Shown here: piece by piece, positions 8,977 through 17,250 of the stretch
How positions within the stretch are numbered: the stretch's first letter is position 1
Layout: every line of letters starts with the position of its first letter
DNA from: Streptomyces sulfonofaciens
GTDB lineage: Bacteria; Actinomycetota; Actinomycetes; Streptomycetales; Streptomycetaceae
DNA length: 64,000 bases
Direction of reading: 5' to 3'
Assembly (NCBI RefSeq): GCF_014656295.1
Contig: NZ_BNCD01000001.1
Location: 434,001-498,000, forward strand
Translations under genes and position numbers: made by a program
The notes under the pieces: model-generated
What the model was told of the DNA's origin: nothing
Databases searched by the model: none
What the model saw: the letters and a program-made list of their open reading frames with translations, nothing else

Positions 8977-10422
8977 TCAGGCACCGAGGGGGTCGTCGGA
9001 CGTCTGTGAGGGGGGTGGGGCGTGTGTGATGGTGCGGACGGCCGCGTCCAGGGGAGGTTCCGCAAGCGCCGGGCCCGTGGGGCCGAGGAGCGCGGCCAGG
9101 GCGGCCCCCGGCCGGACGAGCCGGGACATCGGCTCGGAGAGGGTGAAGGCGTCGTAGAGGGCAGCGGCCGCCCCGGGCCGGTCGTTGGCGGTCCTCATGA
9201 GCCGGTCCGTGTAGCGCTGGACGAGGCGTGCGGTGACGGTGGGCGGGGCACCCATGGCGTCCGGGTAGCAGACGTCCTGCGTGGTGGCCGTCGCCCAGGC
9301 GCCTTCCGTGGTGCGGGCGACGGCCCGCTGGATGCGGTGGGCCACTCCCGAGAGCCGGCCGTAGCGGGCCAGCCCCCGGTGGAGTGCGACCGCGCCGTGT
9401 GCGGCGACCGACATGCCGTGCCCGTAGAGGGGGTTGAAGGTGGCGAGTGCGTCACCGAGGACGATGAACCCGTCGGGCCATCGGGGCAGCCGCTCGAAGT
9501 ACCGCCGTCGGTTGGCGGTGCTGTGCGAGCAGTACACCGGCCCCTCGGGCTCGGCGTGCGCGATCAGGTCGCCCACGATGGGGTGCCGGACGCCACGGGC
9601 GAAGTCGACGAAGCAGGAGGCGTCGGCGGGCGGCTCGCCGCCCCGGGTGCCGGAGAGGGTGACCAGCCAGCGGTGGTTCTCGATGGGGACCAGGGTGGCG
9701 GTCTGACCGGGCTGCGGCATGCGGTGGTCGGCCTGCACGTTGATGAGCGGGAAGTCGGCCGGCGCGTCGGGCGGGGCGCGGAAGATCCTGGTCGCGTAGG
9801 CGAGTCCGGAGTCGACCGTCCGCTCCCGCACGCCGTACAACCCGATCCCGGCCAGCCAGCGCTCGGCCTGTGAACCGCGCCCGGTAGCGTCGACGACGAA
9901 GTCGGCCCGCATCTCCGTCTCCCGGCCGCTGTCCTCGTCACGCACCCGGACCCCGGTGACACGGGTGACACCGCCCAGCAGCCCCACGGCCCGGCCGTGC
10001 GGGGCGAGCGTGACGCGTTCGTGGGCGAGGACGCGTTCGCGGACCACCCAGTCCAGGAGGTCACGGCTGCAGGTGATCAGGTACTGGCGCTGCGGCCCGC
10101 GGCGCAGCCAGCCCTGGGCGGACATGGTGACGAGTTCGTCGGGGACGCCGATCCTCCGGGCGCCGACGGCCAGCCACCGCCGGGTGATGCCCGGCAGCAG
10201 CGACTCGACGGCACGGACGCCGCCCGACCACAGCAGATGGGCATGCCGGGCCTGGGGCACTCCCCGGCGCTCGGCCGGGCCGTCGGGGAGGGGGTGGCGT
10301 TCCACGACGGTGACCCGGTCAAGGTGGGGAACCAGTGCGGCGGCGGCCAGTGTTCCGGCCAGTCCGCCGCCGAGGACGATGGCGTGCGTGTGCGCACGTA
10401 CGGTGTCGATGCCTTGCCGCAT
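8977..10422 (-). CDS. FAD-dependent monooxygenase/oxidoreductase
   Basis: A 481-residue flavoprotein from the ATG at 10422, chosen because the nucleotide-binding motif HAIVLGGGLAGTLAAAAL starts only 13 residues later. An upstream in-frame extension of 57 codons crosses an AT-rich non-coding-looking tract. Other features are VERHPLPDGPAERRGVPQ, a DATGRGSQAERWL segment, and GDALATFNPLYGHGMSVAA (the second FAD-binding motif GD). The layout resembles the PHBH/squalene-epoxidase-like group that includes tailoring hydroxylases. The substrate is unknown. No biosynthetic cluster surrounds it. It is followed by ~170 bases before the VanZ regulatory site. Confidence 0.82.
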   Translation of the reverse strand: MRQGIDTVRAHTHAIVLGGGLAGTLAAAALVPHLDRVTVVERHPLPDGPAERRGVPQARHAHLLWSGGVRAVESLLPGITRRWLAVGARRIGVPDELVTMSAQGWLRRGPQRQYLITCSRDLLDWVVRERVLAHERVTLAPHGRAVGLLGGVTRVTGVRVRDEDSGRETEMRADFVVDATGRGSQAERWLAGIGLYGVRERTVDSGLAYATRIFRAPPDAPADFPLINVQADHRMPQPGQTATLVPIENHRWLVTLSGTRGGEPPADASCFVDFARGVRHPIVGDLIAHAEPEGPVYCSHSTANRRRYFERLPRWPDGFIVLGDALATFNPLYGHGMSVAAHGAVALHRGLARYGRLSGVAHRIQRAVARTTEGAWATATTQDVCYPDAMGAPPTVTARLVQRYTDRLMRTANDRPGAAAALYDAFTLSEPMSRLVRPGAALAALLGPTGPALAEPPLDAAVRTITHAPPPSQTSDDPLGA

Positions 10423-10454
10423 ACCAGCAGGCTGTGGGCCGGCCGGGGGTCGAG

Positions 10455-10510
10455 GCAAAGATAATTTCCCCTTTCTTTGCTCCCTCATGATTGATTTGAG
10501 CCATCGGCTC
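10455..10510. promoter_or_regulatory. AT-rich tract with GCAAAG/CTTTGC inverted repeat upstream of the FAD enzyme
   Basis: A ~55-base low-GC stretch lies between the FAD-enzyme start and the FemX stop. It contains GCAAAG (10455-10460) and CTTTGC (10475-10480) flanking AATTTCCCC. Its position and composition suggest the FAD-enzyme promoter or operator region, but no clear -10/-35 pair is assignable. Confidence 0.35.
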
Positions 10511-10608
10511 GACCTCGTCATGGCAATGAGCGGCTCCCGCGGACGGCCCGGGCACGGAGAACCGGCGGACTCGCCGCAAGGAGGCCGCGGCACGACCGGG
10601 GCCGGTCC

Positions 10609-11727
10609 TCAGCGCCGGGACATGTAGAGCTCGAAGGCGCGGTACAGGAGGCGGTTGAGGGGGAAGTCCCATTCGCCGACGTACTCGACGGCCTCACCGC
10701 CGGTGCCGACCTTGAAGCGCAGCAGGCCCACCAGATGGTCGGCCTCGTCCAGGGTGTCGGTGATGCCGCGCAGATCGTAGACGGCGGCGCCGCGCTCGTG
10801 GGCGTCGGAGAGCATCCGCCACTGGATGGCGTTGTTCGGCTGGACCTCGCGCTTGCGGCCGGTGGATGCCCCGTACGAGTACCAGACGTGCTCGCCGACG
10901 GTGATCATGGTGGCCGCCGCCAGCAGGTCGCCCTCGTGATGGGCCAGGTAGAGCCGCATCCGGCCCGGGTCCTCGGCGGTCAGCGCCGTCCACATACGCT
11001 GGAAGTAGGCAAGCGGCCGGGGGGCGAACCGGTCGCGTGCCGCGGTCTCCACATACAGCTCGTAGAACCCGGGCAGGTCGTCGCGGTCGCCCTGGACGAC
11101 CTTGACGCCCGCCTTCTCGGCCTTCTTGATGTTGCGCCGCCACTGCTGGTTCAGGCCGCGCCGTACCTCGTCCAGGGTCCGGCCCGCCAACGGCACCTGG
11201 AACACATAACGAGGCTGGCCGGCGCTGAAGCCGTCCGCGCCGTCCGCTCGGGGGCTCCGCCAGCCCATCCGGCGCAGCCGGTCGACGAGGGCGGCGGCCG
11301 CCGGCTCGTGCGCGGTGGCGTGGACGTCGGACAGCCGCCGTGCGTCGGGATCGGCCAGCGCGGCCTTGACCGTCTCGGCGTCCCATCGGTGGGCCACGAC
11401 CGGCGGCCCCATCTTCACCCCGAAGGCGCCCCTGGCCCGCAGATGAGTGAGCAGGAGGGTGAGCCGCTGTTCCAGGTCGGGCGCGGACCAGTCGAGGAGA
11501 GGGCCCTCGGGTAGATACGCGAGCGAGCGCCCGATTCCGGGGAGGGGGCGGAAAAGGACCAGGCCGGCGCCGACGAGCCGATCGCCGTCCAGCCATCCCA
11601 GACTCTCCGGCCGCCAGTCCGGCTTCACCTCGCCCCAGGACGGCAACTGCAGATGGCTCGCCGAGGGCCGGGATCCGACGAACTCCAGGTGCTGCTCACG
11701 GGTAATCGGTGTCAGGCGAAGGCTCAT
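10609..11727 (-). CDS. FemX/FemABX-type peptidoglycan-bridge aminoacyltransferase (copy 1)
   Basis: A 372-residue protein of the FemABX family, which transfers an amino acid from aminoacyl-tRNA to the lipid-linked peptidoglycan precursor. Streptomyces have a Gly cross-bridge, and its FemX type adds the first residue. Typical segments are AYLPEGPLLDW, VKMGPPVVAHRWD, QPRYVFQVPL, NQQWRRNIKKAEKAGV, WYSYGAS, NNAIQWRML, YDLRGITDTLDEADHLVGLLRFKVG and a C-terminal ELYMSRR. It is clearly paralogous to the gene at 29376-30497 (same length, same motifs). It lies divergent from the LysR gene behind a long leader. Which of the two copies is the housekeeping enzyme is not decidable from sequence, although copy 2 has the conserved neighbours. 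Confidence 0.9.
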   Translation of the reverse strand: MSLRLTPITREQHLEFVGSRPSASHLQLPSWGEVKPDWRPESLGWLDGDRLVGAGLVLFRPLPGIGRSLAYLPEGPLLDWSAPDLEQRLTLLLTHLRARGAFGVKMGPPVVAHRWDAETVKAALADPDARRLSDVHATAHEPAAAALVDRLRRMGWRSPRADGADGFSAGQPRYVFQVPLAGRTLDEVRRGLNQQWRRNIKKAEKAGVKVVQGDRDDLPGFYELYVETAARDRFAPRPLAYFQRMWTALTAEDPGRMRLYLAHHEGDLLAAATMITVGEHVWYSYGASTGRKREVQPNNAIQWRMLSDAHERGAAVYDLRGITDTLDEADHLVGLLRFKVGTGGEAVEYVGEWDFPLNRLLYRAFELYMSRR

Positions 11728-11877
11728 ACGCCACGCACTCCTTCGATCGGCACCGTCAGCCTATGAGCTGCCGTAGGAGTCCGTCCGGCGAGGAAACCGG
11801 CTGTACGCCAATCGTGGGAGCGAACACACTCGCTCGGCCCGCCCCTGGGCTCCCGAGCGTCCACGAGCGCACGCAGA

Positions 11878-11940
11878 CGGCCCGAGCCTCCCCCCTCATG
11901 GCTCGGGCCGCCTTCCCCCGGGGTCTCCGCGCGGAGAACC
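11878..11940 (-). promoter_or_regulatory. Two hairpins in the long leader of FemX copy 1
   Basis: An 11-bp perfect stem (CGGCCCGAGCC at 11878-11888 with GGCTCGGGCCG at 11900-11910) is preceded, in the minus direction, by an interrupted hairpin around TCTCCGC/GCGGAGA (11921-11940). Both fall between the predicted promoter and the start codon ~150 bases downstream. They could be an attenuator or mRNA-stabilising structures. No known riboswitch motif was recognised. Confidence 0.45.
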
Positions 11941-11949
11941 GTGTGAAAC

Positions 11950-11978
11950 AGGCTAGTTGACTCTCTGTCAGTGTCCAA
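11950..11978 (-). promoter_or_regulatory. Predicted sigma-70-type promoter for FemX copy 1
   Basis: On the minus strand TTGGAC (11973-11978) and TAGCCT (11950-11955) are separated by exactly 17 bases. The transcript would have a ~215-base 5' leader before the FemX ATG. The same 326-base gap contains the LysR regulatory region, including CTAT-N10-ATAG (11998-12015), a possible LysR-type T-N11-A site. Confidence 0.5.
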
Positions 11979-12053
11979 TCACTCTGGTAACGGGCACCTA
12001 TCGACTTATTTATAGTTGCACGGTTCCGAGGGCAGGGAGGGGTGAGGTGCGGC

Positions 12054-12956
12054 ATGGATCTGGCCCTGTTGCGCACCTTCGTGATGGTGCACCGGGCCGG
12101 TTCGTTCACCCGCGCCGCGGCTCTACTGGGCCTCTCCCAACCTGCGGTGACCGCCCAGATCCGGGCGCTGGAGAGGCAGCTCGGCCGCCCTCTGTTCCTG
12201 CGGCAGGCGCGTGGGGTCACGCCCACCTCCCTCGGTGACGAGCTCGCGCACAAGGCCGCACCGCACCTCGACGCCCTGGTGGAGATAGTCCAGAGCGGGC
12301 TCGACGATCCCGCGTCACAGCGCACCCTCCATCTGAACGGGCCTCCGGAGTTCATCTCGGAACGGGCCCTGCCCGCGCTGACCGCCCTGGTCGAGGACGG
12401 GCACCGGATGGCGCTGCGTGCGTCGTTCGGCCACGCCGAGGCATCCCTGGAAGGTCTGGCGGCCGGCCACTACGACCTGGCCATCACCACCGCCCGTCCT
12501 CGCGGCACACTGCTCACGGCCACGGCGCTCTGCGACGAGGAGCATGTCCTGATCGCCGGTCCACGCTGGGCCGCGCGCATCGCGCCGGGCGTGCTCCGGC
12601 TGAAGGGGGCCCCGGCGATGGAGAGCATGCCGGTGGTGGAGGTCCATGAGTCCCTCCCGCTGGTCACCCGGTACTGGGCCGAGGTCTTTGACGCGCTGCC
12701 CTCCACCTCCGGCACGGTGATCGTTCCGGACCTCCGCGCCGTCCTCACCTGCGTCATCTCGGGAGCCGGTTTCGCCGTCCTGCCGCGCTACCTCTGTACT
12801 GCCGCACTGGAACGGGGGGAGGTCGTGGCGCTGCTCGATCCACCGATACCCCCGCTGCGCACCTATTTCCTTGTGGTGCGCTCGGGCACTCTCGCCCTGC
12901 CGCATATGGCCTGGGCCCATGAATGGTTGCTGCGTGCCGCGCTTGACTGGGACTGA
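12054..12956 (+). CDS. LysR-family transcriptional regulator
   Basis: A 300-residue regulator. The N-terminal winged HTH (LALLRTFVMVHRAGSFTRAAALLGLSQPAVTAQIRALERQLGRPLF, in pieces) is canonical, and the effector-binding domain follows from ~residue 90. I took the ATG four codons inside the longest frame because it matches the family start MDLALLRTF. It is divergently transcribed from FemX copy 1, the usual LysR arrangement, so FemX copy 1 or its leader may be the target (inference). The effector is unknown. Confidence 0.9.
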   Translation: MDLALLRTFVMVHRAGSFTRAAALLGLSQPAVTAQIRALERQLGRPLFLRQARGVTPTSLGDELAHKAAPHLDALVEIVQSGLDDPASQRTLHLNGPPEFISERALPALTALVEDGHRMALRASFGHAEASLEGLAAGHYDLAITTARPRGTLLTATALCDEEHVLIAGPRWAARIAPGVLRLKGAPAMESMPVVEVHESLPLVTRYWAEVFDALPSTSGTVIVPDLRAVLTCVISGAGFAVLPRYLCTAALERGEVVALLDPPIPPLRTYFLVVRSGTLALPHMAWAHEWLLRAALDWD

Positions 12957-12964
12957 ACGGGAAT

Positions 12965-12978
12965 GTTTCACGTGGAAC
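12965..12978. other. Degenerate parS site (one mismatch)
   Basis: GTTTCACGTGGAAC differs from the parS consensus at one base. It lies between the LysR stop and the NUDIX start. ParB binding here is plausible but weaker than at perfect sites. Confidence 0.55.
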
Positions 12979-12999
12979 CAGCCGGGCCACATTTCTCCC

Positions 13000-13482
13000 A
13001 TGACCGTCCGACCCGTGGTCAAACGCACCGCACGCGCCGTCCTGCTCGACGGCGACGATCTGATCCTGATCAAGCGGACCAAGCCCGGGGTCGACCCGTA
13101 CTGGGTGACTCCCGGCGGCGGGGTGGAGCCCAGAGACACCACCGTGATAGACGCCCTCCACCGAGAGGTGGACGAGGAGCTGGGCGCCAAGATCGTCGAT
13201 GTGGTGCCCTGCTTCGTGGACACCGTGGAGCACATCGGCGAGGACGGCGGTGCGACCGGGGTCAAGGTGCAGCACTTCTTCGTCTGCCGTCTGGAGTCCA
13301 TGGACATCTCCCTGCGGCATGGCCCCGAGGTCGAGGAGCCCTGCGGGGAGTACGAGATCGTGCGTGTGCCCTTCACCCGGGTAGGTATCGCCTCCGTCCA
13401 CCTTGTTCCGCTCTCACTGAGGCACTATCTGGACGGCAATATCGAGGGCGTACGGGCGCTCCACGCGCCTGACCTGGGGTGA
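13000..13482 (+). CDS. NUDIX hydrolase
   Basis: A 160-residue protein starting MTVRPVVKRTARAVLL. The NUDIX region GGGVEPRDTTVIDALHREVDEELG keeps the catalytic REVDEELG core, but the conserved Glu nine residues before it is replaced by Thr. A Mg-dependent nucleoside-diphosphate-linked hydrolase is expected, with unknown substrate. A longer frame overlapping lysR exists, but the ATG at 13000 fits the domain start. Confidence 0.87.
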   Translation: MTVRPVVKRTARAVLLDGDDLILIKRTKPGVDPYWVTPGGGVEPRDTTVIDALHREVDEELGAKIVDVVPCFVDTVEHIGEDGGATGVKVQHFFVCRLESMDISLRHGPEVEEPCGEYEIVRVPFTRVGIASVHLVPLSLRHYLDGNIEGVRALHAPDLG

Positions 13483-13657
13483 CGCCGGTATCCCGGAGAG
13501 GTGGGCAAGCGGCGGACCAGGGCCTGCCCGGAGCGGGCGCGGCGCGTGGCCCAGGGCCGGCGGCGCGGGAGCGGGGTGTGGTGTACGCCGACGCTAGTAG
13601 GCCCGGTTACTCCCCCTGCCGGACGCCGCCCCGGCCTTCGCTCGGCACGCTGGCGGA

Positions 13658-14194
13658 ATGAGACTTCGTCGACCGGCCCGCCGGGCCCTCCTTGTCGTCC
13701 ATGTGGCCGCCTCGGTCAGTTGGCTCGGGCTCACGCTGGGGCTGCTGGCACTGGGCGTGACCGCGGCCACCACACGTTCGCCGGCGGTCGCCGAGGCGTC
13801 GTACCGCTCGATGAAGGTCTTCGCCGACTGGCTGAACATCCCCATCGCCCTGCTGAGCCTGGTGTCGGGTGTGGTGCTCTCGCTCGGCACCCCCTGGGGA
13901 CTGGCGCGGCACCGGTGGGTCCTCACCAAGTTCTGGATGACCCTGGCCGCCACCGGCCTCACGATCTTCGCTCTTCGTCCGGAGATCACCAGAGCCGCTC
14001 AGCAGGCGGTGGCGGGTCGGCAGGTCACCCAGGCGTCGGATCTCATCGTGGCCCCGTCGGTCGCCCTGGTCACCTACGCCTTTATGACGGCGATCTCCGT
14101 GCTGAAGCCGTGGGGACTGACCCGGCGAGGTCGAAAGCTGAGGATCAGTGCCCGCAAACAGGTGGACGTCAAGGCACTGCGTCCGACAGCCTGA
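13658..14194 (+). CDS. DUF2269-like four-helix membrane protein
   Basis: A 178-residue protein with four TM helices. It has the DUF2269-type features: VVHVAASVSWLGLTLGLLALG, MKVFADWLNIPIALLSLVSGVVLSLGTPWGL, RHRWVLTKFWMTLAATGL and a last helix VALVTYAFMTAISVLKPWG before a basic tail. The conserved His in helix 1 and the Lys-Phe-Trp loop resemble small cytochrome-like or copper-related membrane proteins, but no function is established. It is followed 5 bases later by a GNAT gene, so it is probably an operon. Confidence 0.75.
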   Translation: MRLRRPARRALLVVHVAASVSWLGLTLGLLALGVTAATTRSPAVAEASYRSMKVFADWLNIPIALLSLVSGVVLSLGTPWGLARHRWVLTKFWMTLAATGLTIFALRPEITRAAQQAVAGRQVTQASDLIVAPSVALVTYAFMTAISVLKPWGLTRRGRKLRISARKQVDVKALRPTA

Positions 14195-14199
14195 CCTGC

Positions 14200-15063
14200 G
14201 TGTCGACACCTTCTCTCACCGCACTCCCCATCCGCCGCCTGACCCCGCGCGATCTCCAAGCCTGCGCGGATCTGTCCGAGGACCGCGGCTGGCCCCGTGA
14301 AGAGCACAAGTGGGGCCTCCTCCTCACGGCCGGCACCGCCTACGGCATCGACGATCCGGGGGGCGGCCTCGTCAGCGCCTGCGTCCTCACCTCCTACGGC
14401 CCTCGGGAGGCGCCCGAGCTGGGGGCGATCGGCATGATGCTGGTCGCCGAGCGCCATGCCAGGCAAGGGGTCGGACGCAGGATGATGCGGTACGTCGTCG
14501 AAGCCGCGGGCCAGACACCGCTGACTCTCTACGCCACCCCCGAAGGTCGCCCGCTCTACGAGGAACTGGGGTTCAAGGCGATCGGACGAGCCGAGATGCT
14601 GCGAGGGCCCTTCGTTGCCGACGGGACTGCGGGGCCGGCGACCCGCCCCGCCGTCGCCGAGGATCTGCCCGCCATCCTCCGACTGGACAACGCGGTCTTC
14701 GGCGTCGACCGCACCCATATGATCACGCGCCTGCCCGCCTTCGCCGACCAGTTCCGCGTCGCCGAGGCAGCGGGAGAGGTCACCGGGTACACGGCAGCCT
14801 GGCCGAACACGGGCACCCATGTGATCGGGCCCCTGGTCGCCCAGGACCTTGCGACCGCCAAGGCGCTGATCAGCTCTCTGGCCGCCCACACGGACGGTCC
14901 CCTACGGGCCGATGTGGACGTCCGCCATGAGGGACTGGCGGCCTGGCTCAAGGAACGCGGCCTCGTCTCGCAAAGCTTCGACACCGTCATGGCCTACGGC
15001 ATGCCGGAGCTTCCCAGTGACTGGACGCGGAACTTCACACCGCTGACGATGGCCACAGGCTGA
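14200..15063 (+). CDS. Tandem-GNAT acetyltransferase
   Basis: A 287-residue protein with a GTG start, 5 bases after the DUF2269 gene. The first GNAT domain (residues ~5-135) has the acetyl-CoA loop region GMMLVAERHARQGVGRRMMRYV and ends with PLYEELGFKAIGRAEML. The second half (PAVAEDLPAILRLDNAVFG) continues with a degenerate second GNAT-like fold. The substrate cannot be told. It resembles two-domain GNATs common in Streptomyces. Confidence 0.83.
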   Translation: MSTPSLTALPIRRLTPRDLQACADLSEDRGWPREEHKWGLLLTAGTAYGIDDPGGGLVSACVLTSYGPREAPELGAIGMMLVAERHARQGVGRRMMRYVVEAAGQTPLTLYATPEGRPLYEELGFKAIGRAEMLRGPFVADGTAGPATRPAVAEDLPAILRLDNAVFGVDRTHMITRLPAFADQFRVAEAAGEVTGYTAAWPNTGTHVIGPLVAQDLATAKALISSLAAHTDGPLRADVDVRHEGLAAWLKERGLVSQSFDTVMAYGMPELPSDWTRNFTPLTMATG

Positions 15064-15111
15064 CCTGCCGAGGTGCCGGTGCGCGTGTGGGCTCTCCCGC
15101 CTGTCGCCGGC

Positions 15112-15146
15112 GGGCACCGGCTCACCGGTCCGGTGAGCCGGTGCCC
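15112..15146. terminator. Strong hairpin between two GNAT genes
   Basis: Perfect 17-base arms (GGGCACCGGCTCACCGG and its complement) flank a single central base, making a 35-base palindrome 49 bases after the upstream stop and 15 bases before the next start. It is a likely terminator. Because it is so close to the next ATG, the downstream promoter must overlap it. Confidence 0.7.
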
Positions 15147-15160
15147 TTAGGCTCGGGACC

Positions 15161-15613
15161 ATGGGAGAACTCGACATACGACCGGCCACCGCGGAGGACA
15201 TCCCGGCCATCGTGGCGATGCTGGCCGATGACCCGCTGGGGGCCGAACGGGAATCGCCCGGCGACCTCACGCCCTACACCGCCGCCTTCGAGCGGCTGGT
15301 CGGCGACCCGCACCAGCACCTGGTCGTCGCGGTACGCGAAGGTCGTGTGGTGGGGACGCTCCAGCTCACCATCATCCCCGGACTGTCCCGGCAAGGCGCC
15401 ACGCGTTCCCTCATCGAGGGCGTCCGCGTCCATGCCGAGGAGCGCGGCAGTGGGCTGGGCAGCCGGCTGATCACCTGGGCCATTGAGGAGTCGCGGCGCC
15501 GGGACTGCCATCTGGTCCAGCTCACCTCGGATTCGACGCGCACCGACGCCCACCGTTTCTACGAACGGCTCGGATTCTCCGCCACACATATCGGGTTCAA
15601 GCTGGCGTTGTGA
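15161..15613 (+). CDS. GNAT-family N-acetyltransferase
   Basis: A 150-residue single-domain GNAT: start IRPATAEDIPAIVAML, central strand VVGTLQLTIIPG, acetyl-CoA binding loop VRVHAEERGSGLGSRLITWAIEESRRR, and C-terminal HRFYERLGFSATHIGFKLAL. The acceptor substrate is unknown. It is followed by a parS-centred palindrome and convergent with the serine hydrolase. Confidence 0.9.
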   Translation: MGELDIRPATAEDIPAIVAMLADDPLGAERESPGDLTPYTAAFERLVGDPHQHLVVAVREGRVVGTLQLTIIPGLSRQGATRSLIEGVRVHAEERGSGLGSRLITWAIEESRRRDCHLVQLTSDSTRTDAHRFYERLGFSATHIGFKLAL

Positions 15614-15650
15614 GAGGCGCCGGCCGCCCGGTCTTGTCCGGAAGGTCACT

Positions 15651-15678
15651 GGCGGGTGTTTCACGTGAAACACCCGCC
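15651..15678. terminator. 28-bp perfect palindrome with parS at its centre (bidirectional terminator-like)
   Basis: GGCGGGT precedes and ACCCGCC follows the parS 14-mer, giving a perfect 28-base palindrome in the gap between convergent genes (GNAT, + strand; serine hydrolase, - strand). The transcript would fold into a long stem, so the site can serve both termination and ParB binding. Confidence 0.6.
15658..15671. other. parS: parS centromere site
   Basis: A perfect GTTTCACGTGAAAC. ParB binds such sites around oriC to form the segregation complex during sporulation. Confidence 0.93.
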
Positions 15679-15686
15679 GAGGACTG

Positions 15687-17099
15687 CTATGCCGGAAGCG
15701 GTCCCCATCCCTTCGGGTCCACTCCGCCCGGAACCGGGGCTTCTCTGTCATAGGGCTCGCGGGTGAAGACGAACGACCCCAGGTCCAGATGGCTGACCGA
15801 GCCATCGGCTCGTCGTACGGCACGCAGGATCTCGCCGGCGTAGTAGCCGTTGAGTCCGATCCATGTGCCGTCAGCGCGGGACCGGAAGCGTGCGCTACGG
15901 CCGCGCCCCGCCAATGGACTCAGCTCAAGAGTTCCGTCCCCGGTCAACCGTAGGGCCGATGCCTGTGTACCCCAGTACCAGGGGCCGGCCAGTTCCAGGA
16001 CGGCCGGATCCACGTCCTTCAGCGGTGTCCAGGGTTCCGGGATCGGCGGCTCGGCCTCGGCGACGATTCGTACGAGATCGGCGGCCACGGCGCCGACAGC
16101 CAGGCCGGACGTGCAGTTGGTGAGGACGACGGCACCAAGCCGCTCTTCCACGCTGATCGTGACGGTCGCGAGAAAGCCCGGTAGTGAGCCGGAGTGGCCT
16201 ACCAGGACCCGGCCCTCCTGGTCCTGGATCTGCATTCCCAGGCCATAGGTGTAGCCCGCCGACACATCGGCGGTCTCGGCGGGTGCCGCGGGGGTCCGCA
16301 TCTCACGCAGCGTCTGCGCGCTGAGCACCCGGTCGTCGCCGTCCATCAGGAAGACGGCGAACCGTGCCAGATCACCGGTGGTGGACCATAGCTGTCCGGC
16401 GGGTGCCATCAGTCCGAGGTCCTCGGCGGGCTCCGGCATCATCACATCGGCCCAGGGGTGCACGGCCCAGCCTCCGGCGTTCGGCGGCTGCGGTCGGCCG
16501 CTGGTGCGGTCCAGTCCCAGCGGGTCCAGAACCTCCCGGCGCAGTACGTCTTCCCAGCATGCTCCTCGTAGCTTCTCGACCAGGGCACCCAGCAGCGTGT
16601 ACCCGGGGTTGGAGTAGTGGTGCAGCCGTCCGGTCGGGTGGCGGAACGGTGTCTCGCCGAGGACATCGCCGAGCGTGGGGCGCAGCGATCCCGGGGTCCG
16701 CTCCCACCAGGAGCCCGGTGTCTCGGCCGCCAGGCCCCCCGTGTGCGAGAGGAGTTCGGCGATGGTGACCTCTCCGACGCCGGTGCCCGGGAGGTGCTTC
16801 TCCAGCGGGTCGCCGAGCTCCAGCAGGCCCTCGTCACGTAGCCGCATCACCAGGACGGCCGTGAACGTCTTGGTGATCGAGCCGATCCGGTACTGCACCT
16901 GCTCGTTCGGTCCGTGGCCGGGCACGCAGGTCCGTGCCCCGTGCCAGACCGTCTCGCCCTCACGGACCACGGCGGCCGCCACGGAGGGCGCTCGACCCTC
17001 CTTCTGGCCGACGGCGAGACGGTGCAGCAGGGCACGGCGCGTGGCCGGCAGCAACTGCTCGGTGCCGGACGGGGCCTGATCGGCGTTCGGTGTCTTCAT
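15687..17099 (-). CDS. Serine hydrolase, beta-lactamase/class C (AmpC-like) family
   Basis: A 470-residue protein from the ATG at 17099. It has the Beta-lactamase (Pfam) fold of penicillin-recognising serine hydrolases and esterases: the SXXK motif SITK with Ser74, the Tyr motif YSNPGY, and late motif GHSGSLPGF. A C-terminal ~110-residue lipocalin-like extension (AGPWYWGTQASALRL) follows. No signal peptide is evident at the chosen start, so it is probably cytoplasmic. Family members include D,D-peptidases, esterases and peptide hydrolases; which one applies cannot be told. It is convergent with the upstream GNAT gene. Confidence 0.85.
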   Translation of the reverse strand: MKTPNADQAPSGTEQLLPATRRALLHRLAVGQKEGRAPSVAAAVVREGETVWHGARTCVPGHGPNEQVQYRIGSITKTFTAVLVMRLRDEGLLELGDPLEKHLPGTGVGEVTIAELLSHTGGLAAETPGSWWERTPGSLRPTLGDVLGETPFRHPTGRLHHYSNPGYTLLGALVEKLRGACWEDVLRREVLDPLGLDRTSGRPQPPNAGGWAVHPWADVMMPEPAEDLGLMAPAGQLWSTTGDLARFAVFLMDGDDRVLSAQTLREMRTPAAPAETADVSAGYTYGLGMQIQDQEGRVLVGHSGSLPGFLATVTISVEERLGAVVLTNCTSGLAVGAVAADLVRIVAEAEPPIPEPWTPLKDVDPAVLELAGPWYWGTQASALRLTGDGTLELSPLAGRGRSARFRSRADGTWIGLNGYYAGEILRAVRRADGSVSHLDLGSFVFTREPYDREAPVPGGVDPKGWGPLPA

Positions 17100-17250
17100 G
17101 GGGTCAGTCCACCGCGGGACGGGGCGGGCGTCGAGCGGATTACCCGAGGGACCGCCGGGCGGGGGGTGCCCGCCGGCCCCCGCCCTCTTCGCACCACCGC
17201 AGTCCGGAGTTCCGCGCATCCTCGGCCCGGGGCCGGACCGCGTGCCGGGA

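Noticed and set aside
7446..15613. A biosynthetic gene cluster around the FAD enzyme
   Set aside because: There are no PKS, NRPS, terpene or tailoring sets nearby; the neighbours are unrelated single genes.
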